Assembly (NCBI RefSeq): GCF_900142065.1
Contig: NZ_FSRJ01000001.1
Location: 124,001-188,000, forward strand
Direction: 5' to 3'
Origin: Agromyces cerinus subsp. cerinus
Lineage (GTDB): Bacteria; Actinomycetota; Actinomycetes; Actinomycetales; Microbacteriaceae
DNA: 64,000 nt
The notes under the pieces were generated by a model. The model searched no databases. It saw nothing but the letters and a program-made list of their open reading frames with translations, and was not told where the DNA came from. Position 1 is the stretch's first letter. Every line of letters starts with the position of its first letter. Positions 6,826 to 14,851 of the stretch are shown in pieces. The position numbers and the translations under genes were made by a program.

Positions 6826-8496
6826 GTGATCGACGAGACGGATGCCGCGGGGGAGACCCCAGACGCAGGCGACCCGTCGGCCGCTGAGACCACCGAAACC
6901 GCTGCGGCCTCTGTGGACGCTGAGACCTCTGAGACCTCTGAGACCTCTGAGACCTCTGAGACCTCTGCGGCGCCGGCCGCCGACACGACGCCCACCGAGG
7001 TCGTCGATGCCGCGGCGACCGACACCACTTCTCCCGAGGCTCCCGCACCGGAGTCGCTCGTGCCCGCGAAGTCGGGCGCGCTCGCCGCGATCGCGGCATT
7101 CGCCCGCACACACCGCCTGCCGCTCATGATCGCCGGGGGCGTCATCGCCTTCGGCCTGATCGGCTCTGGCGCGGTCGCCGCCGGCATCGCGAGCAACGGC
7201 GGCGGAGCGGCATCCGCTGCCCTCGCGACGACGACCCCGACACCCACCCCCACCGCCGACCCCGCCCGGCCGGTGCCCGAGGCGGTCGCGGCGGCGAGTC
7301 GGCTGCGCACCTGCTCGGTGGCCGAGCTCGCGGCCGACGGGCGTCTCGCGAACTTCCAGGCGCAGGTGATGAACGCGGCGACCGGCGAGGTGCTCTACGA
7401 CCGCGGCGGAGCGACCCCGTCGCGCACCGCGAGCGTCATGAAGGTGCTCACGTCTGCCGCCGCCCTCTCGGTGCTCGGGCCCGACTACCGCACCCCGACC
7501 ACCGTCGTGAAGGGGTCGGAGCCGGGCTCGGTCGTGCTCGTCGGCGGCGGCGACGCCACGCTCTCGCGCACCTCGAGCGGCACCGAGACCGTGTACCCGG
7601 GCGCGGCGCACCTCGATGACCTGGCTGCACAGGTGGAGGCCGCGTGGGATGCCGATCCTGCGAACCCGCCGATGACGAAGCTCATCCTCGACGCGAGCTA
7701 CTTCGGCGGCGACGAGTGGGAGCCGAGCTGGAACCTCAAGGAGCGCGACGACGGCTACATGTCGAACATCGCCGCCCTCATGGTCGACGGCGACCGCGAC
7801 GAACCCGGGTCGAACACCTCGTGGCGCAGCGACGACCCCGTGGGCCGCGCCGGCGACGCCTTCGCCGACGAGCTCGGCGGCATCGACGTCATCGAGCGCG
7901 GTGTCGCCCCTGCCGGGGCTCAGCAGCTCGGCCAGGTGCAGTCGCCGACCGTCGCGCAGCTCGTCGACAAGGCTCTCGTCGTCTCCGACAACACCGCGGC
8001 CGAGATGCTCGCGAGGCTCGTCGCCATCGAGACCGGTTCGGGCAACACCTTCGGCGCGATCAACGCCGGAGTGCTCGAGGGACTCGCCGCCTACGGCATC
8101 GACACCACGGGCATCACGATCGTCGACGGGTCGGGGCTGTCCGACAACAATGCCGTGCCGCCGTCGTACCTGACCCGGCTGTTCGTGAAGATCAACGCGC
8201 GCGAGGGCAACCTCGGCGTGCTCATGGACGGACTGCCCGTCTCTGGCGAGCGCGGCTCGCTCAGCTACGACGACCGCTTCTCGGGCGACAACTCGGTCGC
8301 CGACGGAGCGGTCTCCGCCAAGACCGGATGGATCGACACCGGCTACACGCTCTCGGGCGTCGTCCGTGCAGAGGACGGCTCGACCCTGACCTTCGCGATC
8401 TACGCCCTCGGCGACGTCACCGACGAGGCGAAGCAGGCGATCGACACGCTCACGACCGGCTTCTTCCGCTGCGGCGACAACCTCTCCAACCAGTGA
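6826..8496 (+). CDS. dacB: PBP4-type D-alanyl-D-alanine carboxypeptidase/endopeptidase
   Basis: The product has 556 residues with a GTG start. The first ~95 residues are cytoplasmic, acidic and Thr/Ser-rich, and contain five ETS repeats (about 33-47). A single membrane anchor follows (about 98-122), then the extracellular S13 peptidase domain. Catalytic motifs are SVMK (Ser203/Lys206), SDN (387-389) and KTG (499-501). The enzyme trims or cleaves peptidoglycan cross-links. In actinobacteria this gene commonly sits near tilS, hpt and ftsH, but none of these is adjacent here. The low-complexity Thr/Glu tail facing the cytoplasm resembles known targets of PknB-like kinases; that link is inference. 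Confidence 0.9.
   Translation: MIDETDAAGETPDAGDPSAAETTETAAASVDAETSETSETSETSETSAAPAADTTPTEVVDAAATDTTSPEAPAPESLVPAKSGALAAIAAFARTHRLPLMIAGGVIAFGLIGSGAVAAGIASNGGGAASAALATTTPTPTPTADPARPVPEAVAAASRLRTCSVAELAADGRLANFQAQVMNAATGEVLYDRGGATPSRTASVMKVLTSAAALSVLGPDYRTPTTVVKGSEPGSVVLVGGGDATLSRTSSGTETVYPGAAHLDDLAAQVEAAWDADPANPPMTKLILDASYFGGDEWEPSWNLKERDDGYMSNIAALMVDGDRDEPGSNTSWRSDDPVGRAGDAFADELGGIDVIERGVAPAGAQQLGQVQSPTVAQLVDKALVVSDNTAAEMLARLVAIETGSGNTFGAINAGVLEGLAAYGIDTTGITIVDGSGLSDNNAVPPSYLTRLFVKINAREGNLGVLMDGLPVSGERGSLSYDDRFSGDNSVADGAVSAKTGWIDTGYTLSGVVRAEDGSTLTFAIYALGDVTDEAKQAIDTLTTGFFRCGDNLSNQ
6922..6966 (+). repeat. Five tandem copies of GAGACCTCT inside the PBP4 gene
   Basis: Five perfect 9-bp units encode Glu-Thr-Ser five times in the cytoplasmic tail of the PBP4 homologue. 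The 9-bp period keeps the frame, so copy number can change by slippage without breaking the protein. Confidence 0.95.
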
Positions 8497-8561
8497 CGGG
8501 CGCGGCTCGCCGAGCGGTGAGTACCACCCCGACGTCGACACGTCGGCCGTCGACGCGATGC

Positions 8562-9533
8562 TCAGGCAGCGGTCGTGCGGGCGCGGAACGAGCTCGGCGG
8601 CTCGCCGAACTCGGCTCGGAACGCGCGGCTGAAGTGCGCAGCATCCGCGAAGCCCCACCTGGTGGCGACCTGGCCGATGGGACGGTGCGCGGTCAGCGGA
8701 TCTCCGAGCTCGCGGCGACACCGGTCGAGTCGGCGCGCCCTGATGAACGTCGAGACGGTGAGCCCCTCCTCGTGGAAGAGCGCGTGCAGGTGCCTGGTCG
8801 AGATGTAGGCGGCCGCGGCGATGCTGCCGGGCGTGAGATCGGGGTCGCTCAGGTGCTCGTCGATGTAGCCCTGAACGCGTCGGAGCATGGCGCGGTGCGG
8901 TCGATCGGCGTCGCGTGCCACGTCGAGTTCGCGTGCGTAGAGGGTGGTCACGAGGTCCACGGCGTTGCGGGCGAGCCGACCGCCGATCGGGCCGTCGAGC
9001 TGCTGCAGGTCGCCCGCGAGTTCGCCGAGGAAGCGGGCCACGACCCGTGCGAGCCCGGTGCCGCCGTCGATGGTGGCCGCGGTCATGCCGCGTACGGCGT
9101 CGGTGGGCAGTTCGAGCGCGCGGTGCGGCACCATGAGCACGAGCGTGCTGAACGCCTCCTCGAACACGAGCGTGTACGGCGAGTCGGTGTCGTAGACGGT
9201 GAGGTCGCCGGGGCGGAGCACCGCCTCGCGGTTCTCCTGGATGAGCAGGCCCGTGCCGGCCAGTTGCAGGCCCACCTTGAAGCAGCGATGGCTCGAGCGG
9301 GCGACGAGTTCGGGCGTGCGGTGGATCTCGTGGCCGTCGGCGGTGACGACCGAGACGTGGACGTCGTCGTTGGTCGAGGCGCGGATGTCGCCGCGGAACG
9401 AGTCCTGCCGGTCGGAGCGCACCTGCAGCGGCACGAAGGACTGCGAGACGAGTGCGCTGAACGCGCCGAAGCCGAGCGGCAGGGCCGCCCGGTCGAGTGG
9501 GGCGGAGCGCACGGATTCGTCGAGCACGGGCAT
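8562..9533 (-). CDS. AraC-family transcriptional regulator, FeaR-like
   Basis: The product is 323 residues from the ATG at 9533, which has GGAG at a suitable distance; an upstream in-frame ATG at 9560 would add 9 residues. An N-terminal cupin-like sensor (with QENREAVLRPGDLTVYDTDSP) precedes a C-terminal double HTH (about 220-320), including the AraC signature AHFSRAFRAEFGEPPSSFR. The sensor part resembles the AraC-binding-domain-like group that includes FeaR, the activator of tyramine/phenethylamine oxidase genes in E. coli. It is divergent from an APC permease and two genes away from a copper amine oxidase, so it probably activates amine uptake and oxidation. Confidence 0.82.
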   Translation of the reverse strand: MPVLDESVRSAPLDRAALPLGFGAFSALVSQSFVPLQVRSDRQDSFRGDIRASTNDDVHVSVVTADGHEIHRTPELVARSSHRCFKVGLQLAGTGLLIQENREAVLRPGDLTVYDTDSPYTLVFEEAFSTLVLMVPHRALELPTDAVRGMTAATIDGGTGLARVVARFLGELAGDLQQLDGPIGGRLARNAVDLVTTLYARELDVARDADRPHRAMLRRVQGYIDEHLSDPDLTPGSIAAAAYISTRHLHALFHEEGLTVSTFIRARRLDRCRRELGDPLTAHRPIGQVATRWGFADAAHFSRAFRAEFGEPPSSFRARTTAA

Positions 9534-9739
9534 GCACCTCATCTCCGGGGGGACGGACATCGACGTCCGAGTGGGGAGACTCTACGCCTGTCGAGACAAA
9601 ACCGACAGTGCGAGCCTGCGTTCGGGGACAACCACCCTTCGCTCTGCGACAAGGCCGGAGGGTTCCGGACCGGAATCATGAGCCGGAACCGGGCGACGCC
9701 GCCGTGGCTCGCTCCCCGTCGGATAAGGAACCCCCAGCC

Positions 9740-11275
9740 ATGACCTCCACGACGACCACTCCGCCGAAGCAGAGCGGCGGCCTCGGCCGCCGCCGCTTGG
9801 GCGTGCCATCCGTCACCCTCATGATCATCGCGGCGTCCGCCCCGCTCACCGTCGTCGCCGGCGGCGTCACGACCACGTTCGCGGTCACGGGCGTGATCGG
9901 CGTGCCGATCGGCTTCATCGTGCTCGCCGCGGCGCTCGCCGTGTTCGCCGTCGGCTACGCCGCGATGAGCCGGTACGTGACGAATGCGGGCGCCTTCTAC
10001 GCCTACATCGCGCAGGGCATCGGCCGGCCGTTCGGCGTCGGCGCCTCGCTCGTGGCGCTCGTCGCGTACAACGCCATGCAGGTCGGCATCTACGGGCTCT
10101 TCGGGTTCCAGATGTCGATGTTCCTCGAGGCGAAGCTCGGCATCGCGACCCCGTGGTGGCTCTGGATCCTCGTCTGCATCGGCGTCGTCGCCGTGCTCGG
10201 GGTGAACCGCGTCGACCTCTCGGCGAAGGTCCTCGGCATCCTCGTGGCGCTCGAGTTCGTCGCCGTGCTGGTGTTCGACATCGTCTCGTTCTCGGTCGCA
10301 CCGGAGGGCGTGAGCACGGCGGGCCTCGAGCTCTCGAACCTGTTCGTGCCGGGCGTCGGTGCCGTGCTCTCGTTCGGCATCGCCGCCTTCATGGGCTTCG
10401 AGTCGGCCGCGATCTACGGCGAGGAGTCGAAGGACCCCAAGCGCACCGTCGCCCGCGCCACCTACGCGGCCGTGGCGATCATCGGCGTCTTCTACGCGTT
10501 CAGCGCCTGGGCGTTCACCGTGGGCATCGGCCCGTCGCAGATCGCCGAGGCCTCTGCGACGTACGGCCCCGACCTCATGTTCGTCTTCATGAGCGAGCAC
10601 GCACCGGTCATCATCAGCGACCTCATGCAGGTGCTGTTCCTCACGAGCCTGTTCGCGGCCCTGCAGTCGTTCCACAACGCGGTCGCGCGCTACCTGTACT
10701 CGCTCGGACGCGAGGGTGTGCTGCACCCCCGACTCGGCTCGGTACGCGCGGTCTCCCGTGCGCCGTGGGCCGGTTCGCTCGCGCAGACGATCATCGCGCT
10801 CGTGGTCACGCTCGGCTTCGTCTTCGCGGGCGAGGTCATGGGGCTGAAGAACGACTTCGCACCGACGGAGTTCCTCTACCCGGTGCTCACGATGTTCACC
10901 TGGCTGACCAACACGGGGGCGATGGGGCTCGTGCTGCTCATGTGCATCATCGCCATCTCGGTGATCGGGTTCTTCCGCCGCGACCGGCGCGGACTCGGCC
11001 GCTGGTCGACGTTCATCGCACCGCTCATCTCGGCGGTCGTGCTCTTCACGGTGTTCGTGCTCATCGTCGCGAACTTCAACGTGTTGCTCGGCCAGGCCGA
11101 GACCACGCCGGTGACGTTCGTGCTGCCCGCGCTGCTCATCGTGCCCGGCGTGCTCGGCGTCATCTGGGGCTTCGCCATCCGGAAGCGGAATCCCGAGCTG
11201 TACGCCCGCATCGGTCACGGTATCGAGGAGGCCGAGGCCGACCTGATCGACGGCGAGGGGCACCGCGGGATCTGA
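9740..11275 (+). CDS. APC-family amino acid/amine permease
   Basis: The product is 511 residues from the ATG at 9740, which has AAGGAA nine bases upstream. About twelve hydrophobic segments are visible, beginning with the APC first helix (SVTLMIIAASAPLTVVAGG) and the conserved helix-6-type segment SFGIAAFMGFESAAIYGEESKDP split across the membrane. These are secondary transporters for amino acids or amines coupled to protons. The position between an AraC/FeaR-like regulator and a copper amine oxidase suggests uptake of a primary amine such as tyramine, phenethylamine or dopamine. Substrate is inferred from context only. Confidence 0.85.
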   Translation: MTSTTTTPPKQSGGLGRRRLGVPSVTLMIIAASAPLTVVAGGVTTTFAVTGVIGVPIGFIVLAAALAVFAVGYAAMSRYVTNAGAFYAYIAQGIGRPFGVGASLVALVAYNAMQVGIYGLFGFQMSMFLEAKLGIATPWWLWILVCIGVVAVLGVNRVDLSAKVLGILVALEFVAVLVFDIVSFSVAPEGVSTAGLELSNLFVPGVGAVLSFGIAAFMGFESAAIYGEESKDPKRTVARATYAAVAIIGVFYAFSAWAFTVGIGPSQIAEASATYGPDLMFVFMSEHAPVIISDLMQVLFLTSLFAALQSFHNAVARYLYSLGREGVLHPRLGSVRAVSRAPWAGSLAQTIIALVVTLGFVFAGEVMGLKNDFAPTEFLYPVLTMFTWLTNTGAMGLVLLMCIIAISVIGFFRRDRRGLGRWSTFIAPLISAVVLFTVFVLIVANFNVLLGQAETTPVTFVLPALLIVPGVLGVIWGFAIRKRNPELYARIGHGIEEAEADLIDGEGHRGI

Positions 11276-11308
11276 GCCGTGCGCAGTGGCGGCCGGTGCC
11301 CGACGCGG

Positions 11309-11854
11309 TTACGAGCCGAGGGCGGCGACGGCGGCCGGGGCGGCCATGGCGGCGAGCATGACGGTCATGCCCGCCGCCATCGCCCCGTGTCGCAGCGCCA
11401 CCCGTCCCGACCGCACGGCCCTGGTCGCCACGCACGCGCCGAGCGCGATCACGGCGATCACGGCCGGCCACTGGAACGGCAGCACGGTGCCGCCGTGGTG
11501 GACGGTGGACGTCGCGGACGTCGCCGCGGCCGCCCCGACGCCGGCAAGCAGCCATCCGGTGGCGATCAGGGCGAGGGCATGGTGCAGGTCGGCGAGCGGA
11601 CGGCCGCATCGTGTCGACGGGTCGGGGCGACGGATGCCGCGGCGGGCCCGGATGCCGATGGCGAGACCCGCGGCGACGAGGAGCGCCGACCAGGCGAGCC
11701 CGGGCAGCAGGCGGGTGAACACCGTGTCGAGCATCGCAGCGGCCATGACGAGGGCGGCCACGACGTCGAGAGCCCGTACCCGGCCGGGCGCGAGCGCGGC
11801 GGCCGTTCCGGCCAGTGTCCCGAGGAGCATGACGCCGTGCGCGATCTCGACCAT
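11309..11854 (-). CDS. Small polytopic membrane protein of unknown function
   Basis: The product has 181 residues with about five or six hydrophobic segments (near 5-20, 28-50, 52-68, 92-110, 126-145, 155-175). His residues lie in or near membrane segments: His6, a LHHAL pair near 90, an HHGG pair near 118, and His near 154. I do not recognise the family with confidence. It lies on the opposite strand between the APC permease and the copper amine oxidase. The His pairs and the copper-dependent neighbour make a metal-related role conceivable, but nothing in the sequence proves it. Confidence 0.55.
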   Translation of the reverse strand: MVEIAHGVMLLGTLAGTAAALAPGRVRALDVVAALVMAAAMLDTVFTRLLPGLAWSALLVAAGLAIGIRARRGIRRPDPSTRCGRPLADLHHALALIATGWLLAGVGAAAATSATSTVHHGGTVLPFQWPAVIAVIALGACVATRAVRSGRVALRHGAMAAGMTVMLAAMAAPAAVAALGS

Positions 11855-11868
11855 TCGTCTTCCGAATC

Positions 11869-11926
11869 TTCCCTGTTCCGGTGCGTGCGGTTATATTACT
11901 CGACAAACGTAGAGAAAAAGGTGCAA
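11869..11926 (+). promoter_or_regulatory. AT-rich promoter region of the amine oxidase gene
   Basis: TATATT (11892-11897) is a good -10 in an otherwise GC-rich region; TTCCCT (11869-11874) lies 17 bp upstream but is a poor -35, which fits an activator-dependent promoter. Just downstream is the partial dyad CTCGAC-AAA-CGTAGAG. A strong purine-rich ribosome site (GAGAAAAAGG) precedes the ATG at 11928. Confidence 0.45.
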
Positions 11927-11927
11927 C

Positions 11928-14039
11928 ATGACAGCGACGTCCACCCTCCACTCGATCGGCCGGCGCCCCGATGCGCCGTCGCACGCCGTCGCGAACGACC
12001 CGCTGCGCGGACTCTCGGCCGACGAGATCGACGCGGCCCGGGTCATCCTGCACGAGGCCGCGCTCATCGGCGAGGCGACGCGATTCGTCTACCTCGGCCT
12101 CGACGAACCGGCCAAGGCCGACGTGCTCGCGGGCGCTGAACTGCCACGCATCGTGCGCGCCCTGGTGCTCGACCGGTCGACGGGGGCGTCGGCCGATCTC
12201 CGCGTCTCGATCACCGACCGTGCGGTGCTCTCGAACGAGGCGATCGACGGCGCGAACGGCCACGTGCCGATCCTCGACGTCGAGTTCGAGGCGATCTACG
12301 ACCTCCTCGGGGCCGAGCAGGCGTGGCACGACGCCCTCGCCAAGCGCGGCATCACGCACGAGCAGGTCGCCCTCGCGCCGCTCTCGGCCGGCAACTACGG
12401 CTTCGAGGCCGAGGCGGGCCGTCGCGTCATCCGCGTGCTCGCCTTCATGCGCGAGAACGAGCAGGACCACTGCTGGGCACACCCCGTCGACGGCCTCTGC
12501 GCCTACGTCGACATGATCGAGGGGCGCATGTTCGAGCTCATCGACCACCACGTCTACGACATCCCCGCCGAGGGCGGCAACTTCGATGACCCGGCGGTGC
12601 AGGGCGCGCCGCTCGACACCCTGAAGCCGATCGAGATCAGCCAGCCCGAGGGGCCGAGCTACTCGGTCGACGACGACCGGGTGAGCTGGGCGAACTGGCG
12701 CTTCTCGCTCGCCTTCGACGCCCGAGAAGGGCTCGTGCTGCGTCGCATCCGCTACGTCGACGCCGACCAGGGCGGCGAGGAGCGCGACATCGTCTACCGT
12801 GCCTCGATCGCCGAGATGGTCGTGCCCTACGGCGACCCCTCACCCGCGCGCTTCTGGCAGAACTACTTCGACACCGGCGAGTACGTGTTCGGCCGTTACG
12901 CGAACTCGTTGCAGCTCGGGTGCGACTGCCTGGGCGAGATCCGCTACTTCGACGCGACGATCGCCGACGAGTTCGGGCACCCCCGGGTCATCCCGAACGC
13001 CATCTGCATGCACGAGGAGGACTACGGCACCCTCTGGAAGCACACCGACATCTACACCGGCTCGAACGAGGTGCGCCGCCAGCGCCGGCTCGTGATCAGC
13101 TTCTTCACTACCGTCGGCAACTACGACTACGGCTTCTACTGGTACCTCTACCTCGACGGCACCATCGAGTGCGAGGCCAAGCTCACGGGCGTGCTCTTCA
13201 CGTCGGCCTTCGACGCCGCGGCCGGAGACCATGCCAGCGAGGTGGCGCCCGGCCTCGGGGCGCCGTACCACCAGCACCTCTTCAGTGCACGCCTCGACAT
13301 GATGGTCGACGGCCTCGCCAACGCGGTCGACGAGGTCGACGCCGCGAGGGTGCCGATGGGCGAGGGCAACGCATATGGCAACGCCTTCACCAAGCGGAGC
13401 ACGCGCCTGCGCACCGAGGTCGAGGGCGCGCGCGACGCGGATCCCATCGCCGGGCGCACCTGGCACATCGTGAACACCGAGAAGACGAACCGCCTGGGCC
13501 GCCCGGTCGGCTACGAGCTCATCGCCCAGGGCTCGCCCACCCTGCTCGCCGACCCCGAATCGGTCATCGCCAAGCGAGCCGGCTTCACCCGGAAGCACCT
13601 CTGGGTCACGAGGTACGACCAGGCCGAGCGGTACCCGGCGGGCGACCTCGTGAACCAGGGCCCCGGCGGTGACGGCCTGCCGCGGTACACCGCGGCCGAC
13701 CGGTCGATCGACGGCGACGACATCGTGCTCTGGCACACGTTCGGTCCGACGCACTTCCCGCGCGTCGAGGACTGGCCCGTCATGCCCGTCGACACCGCCA
13801 AGTTCACGCTGAAGCCCTACGGCTTCTTCGGCCGCAACCCCACGCTGAACGTGCCGTCGTCGGCGGCGCTCGGCATGGCCTGCCACACCGGCGCCGCTCA
13901 GCCCGGTCACGAGGCGAGCGGGCACGCGGCCCACGCGGTCCACGAGGGTCGCGAAGGTCGCGAAGGTCGCGAAGGTCGCGAGGCGAGCGGATGTCGCTGC
14001 GAGGCCGGGGCGTGCGCCTGCGCCGGTCACGGGCACTGA
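11928..14039 (+). CDS. Copper-containing primary amine oxidase with His/Cys-rich C-terminal tail
   Basis: The product has 703 residues. It oxidises primary amines to aldehydes with release of ammonia and hydrogen peroxide, using a self-made topaquinone cofactor. The cofactor motif NYDY places the modified tyrosine at Tyr399. The catalytic base is Asp315 in YFDTGEY. Copper ligands are His448 and His450 (HQH) and His609 (GPTHFPR). N2/N3-type domains fill the first 250 residues. Beyond the usual end, about 60 extra residues hold four GRE repeats and a tail rich in His and Cys (CRCEAGACACAGHGH), a plausible metal-binding extension. No signal peptide is seen, so the enzyme is cytosolic like the Arthrobacter enzymes. 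Confidence 0.93.
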   Translation: MTATSTLHSIGRRPDAPSHAVANDPLRGLSADEIDAARVILHEAALIGEATRFVYLGLDEPAKADVLAGAELPRIVRALVLDRSTGASADLRVSITDRAVLSNEAIDGANGHVPILDVEFEAIYDLLGAEQAWHDALAKRGITHEQVALAPLSAGNYGFEAEAGRRVIRVLAFMRENEQDHCWAHPVDGLCAYVDMIEGRMFELIDHHVYDIPAEGGNFDDPAVQGAPLDTLKPIEISQPEGPSYSVDDDRVSWANWRFSLAFDAREGLVLRRIRYVDADQGGEERDIVYRASIAEMVVPYGDPSPARFWQNYFDTGEYVFGRYANSLQLGCDCLGEIRYFDATIADEFGHPRVIPNAICMHEEDYGTLWKHTDIYTGSNEVRRQRRLVISFFTTVGNYDYGFYWYLYLDGTIECEAKLTGVLFTSAFDAAAGDHASEVAPGLGAPYHQHLFSARLDMMVDGLANAVDEVDAARVPMGEGNAYGNAFTKRSTRLRTEVEGARDADPIAGRTWHIVNTEKTNRLGRPVGYELIAQGSPTLLADPESVIAKRAGFTRKHLWVTRYDQAERYPAGDLVNQGPGGDGLPRYTAADRSIDGDDIVLWHTFGPTHFPRVEDWPVMPVDTAKFTLKPYGFFGRNPTLNVPSSAALGMACHTGAAQPGHEASGHAAHAVHEGREGREGREGREASGCRCEAGACACAGHGH
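13947..13982 (+). repeat. Four tandem copies of GGTCGCGAA in the amine oxidase tail
   Basis: Four 9-bp units, the last ending in G instead of A, encode Gly-Arg-Glu four times between the catalytic domain and the His/Cys-rich end of the copper amine oxidase. Confidence 0.93.
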
Positions 14040-14059
14040 CCACGCACTGACGTGTCACG

Positions 14060-14089
14060 GGCCGGATGTCGCAGCCGCGGCATCCGGCC
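14060..14089. terminator. Bidirectional terminator between amine oxidase and TetR gene
   Basis: A 9-bp stem (GGCCGGATG / CATCCGGCC) with a 12-nt loop lies between the convergent genes ending at 14039 and 14119. Each arm carries the abundant CGGATG/CATCCG word. Confidence 0.55.
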
Positions 14090-14118
14090 GTGTCGTGAGT
14101 CGTGGATCGCGCCCGGTG

Positions 14119-14706
14119 TCAGCGCAGCAGGTCGAGGTAGCCGTCGAGCAGTCGCGTGAGTCGCGCGGGCGCCGCGCTCCCGGGGGAGACGACGGCGATC
14201 ACCTGCACGCCGTCGACGAAGGCCATGAGATGGTCGGTGGCGACCGCCACGTCGAGGTCGGCGCGCGCCTGGCCGAGCTGCTTCGCCCGCTCGAGGTGAT
14301 CGGCGATCTCGACGCGCCACTCGTCCATGGTGCGCTCGTGCAGCGCGAGCAGGTCGGGTTCGTTGGCCGCGTACTCCCAGAACGGGATCACGATGCGGGC
14401 CTCGAGGATGCGCTCCTCGTCGAGCGGGAAGATCTGCAGCATGAGCTCGCGCAGCGCGGCCATGCCCTCGAGGTCGGCGCGAACCGCCGCGAACCTCGCG
14501 TTGGTCGCCGAGTAGACGTGTTCGAACGTGGCGCCGATCAGCTCTTCCTTGTTGCGGAAGTAGGGGAAGAGCCCGCCGTTGGCGACCCCTGCCGACTTCG
14601 CGATCTCGCGCATGGTCGTCGCGCGGAACCCCTTCTCGGCGATGAGCCGCCAGGTCGCGCGCACGATCTCGAGTCGGCGCTCGTCGTGGTCGACGATCTT
14701 CGGCAT
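14119..14706 (-). CDS. TetR/AcrR-family transcriptional regulator (BetI-like)
   Basis: The product has 195 residues. An N-terminal TetR HTH (about 12-55) contains RATTMREIAKSAGVANGGLF followed by PYFRNKEEL. The C-terminal all-helical ligand domain resembles the BetI-type group. It lies directly downstream of the aldehyde dehydrogenase gene on the same strand, separated by 145 bp, and converges on the amine oxidase gene. It probably controls the aldehyde dehydrogenase or the neighbouring amine genes. The ligand is unknown. Confidence 0.85.
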   Translation of the reverse strand: MPKIVDHDERRLEIVRATWRLIAEKGFRATTMREIAKSAGVANGGLFPYFRNKEELIGATFEHVYSATNARFAAVRADLEGMAALRELMLQIFPLDEERILEARIVIPFWEYAANEPDLLALHERTMDEWRVEIADHLERAKQLGQARADLDVAVATDHLMAFVDGVQVIAVVSPGSAAPARLTRLLDGYLDLLR

Positions 14707-14851
14707 GGTCCCCTCTCGCGACCGGCGGCGCAGGCGTCGCGGTCGCCGTCCACGATACGCGTGCGGTGTCGGCCGACGCCGGAAGCACGCGGACGGGCCG
14801 GGAGCGACGCGCGCTCCCGGCCCGTCCGCGGTGTCCGCGGAAGCCCGAGGA

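Noticed and set aside
6922..6966. Tandem 9-bp repeats considered as a CRISPR or regulatory array
   Set aside because: Units are contiguous without spacers, in frame, and encode a simple peptide repeat; the same holds for 13947-13982.
5695..9537. A 1280-codon open frame on the minus strand
   Set aside because: It lies antisense to the oxidoreductase and PBP4 genes and partly to the AraC gene region, is dominated by Arg/Gly/Val/Asp, and has no motif. Long spurious frames are expected at this GC content.
9539..11263. A 574-codon minus-strand frame opposite the APC permease
   Set aside because: His/Asp/Glu/Arg-rich mirror of a membrane protein gene; typical antisense artefact.
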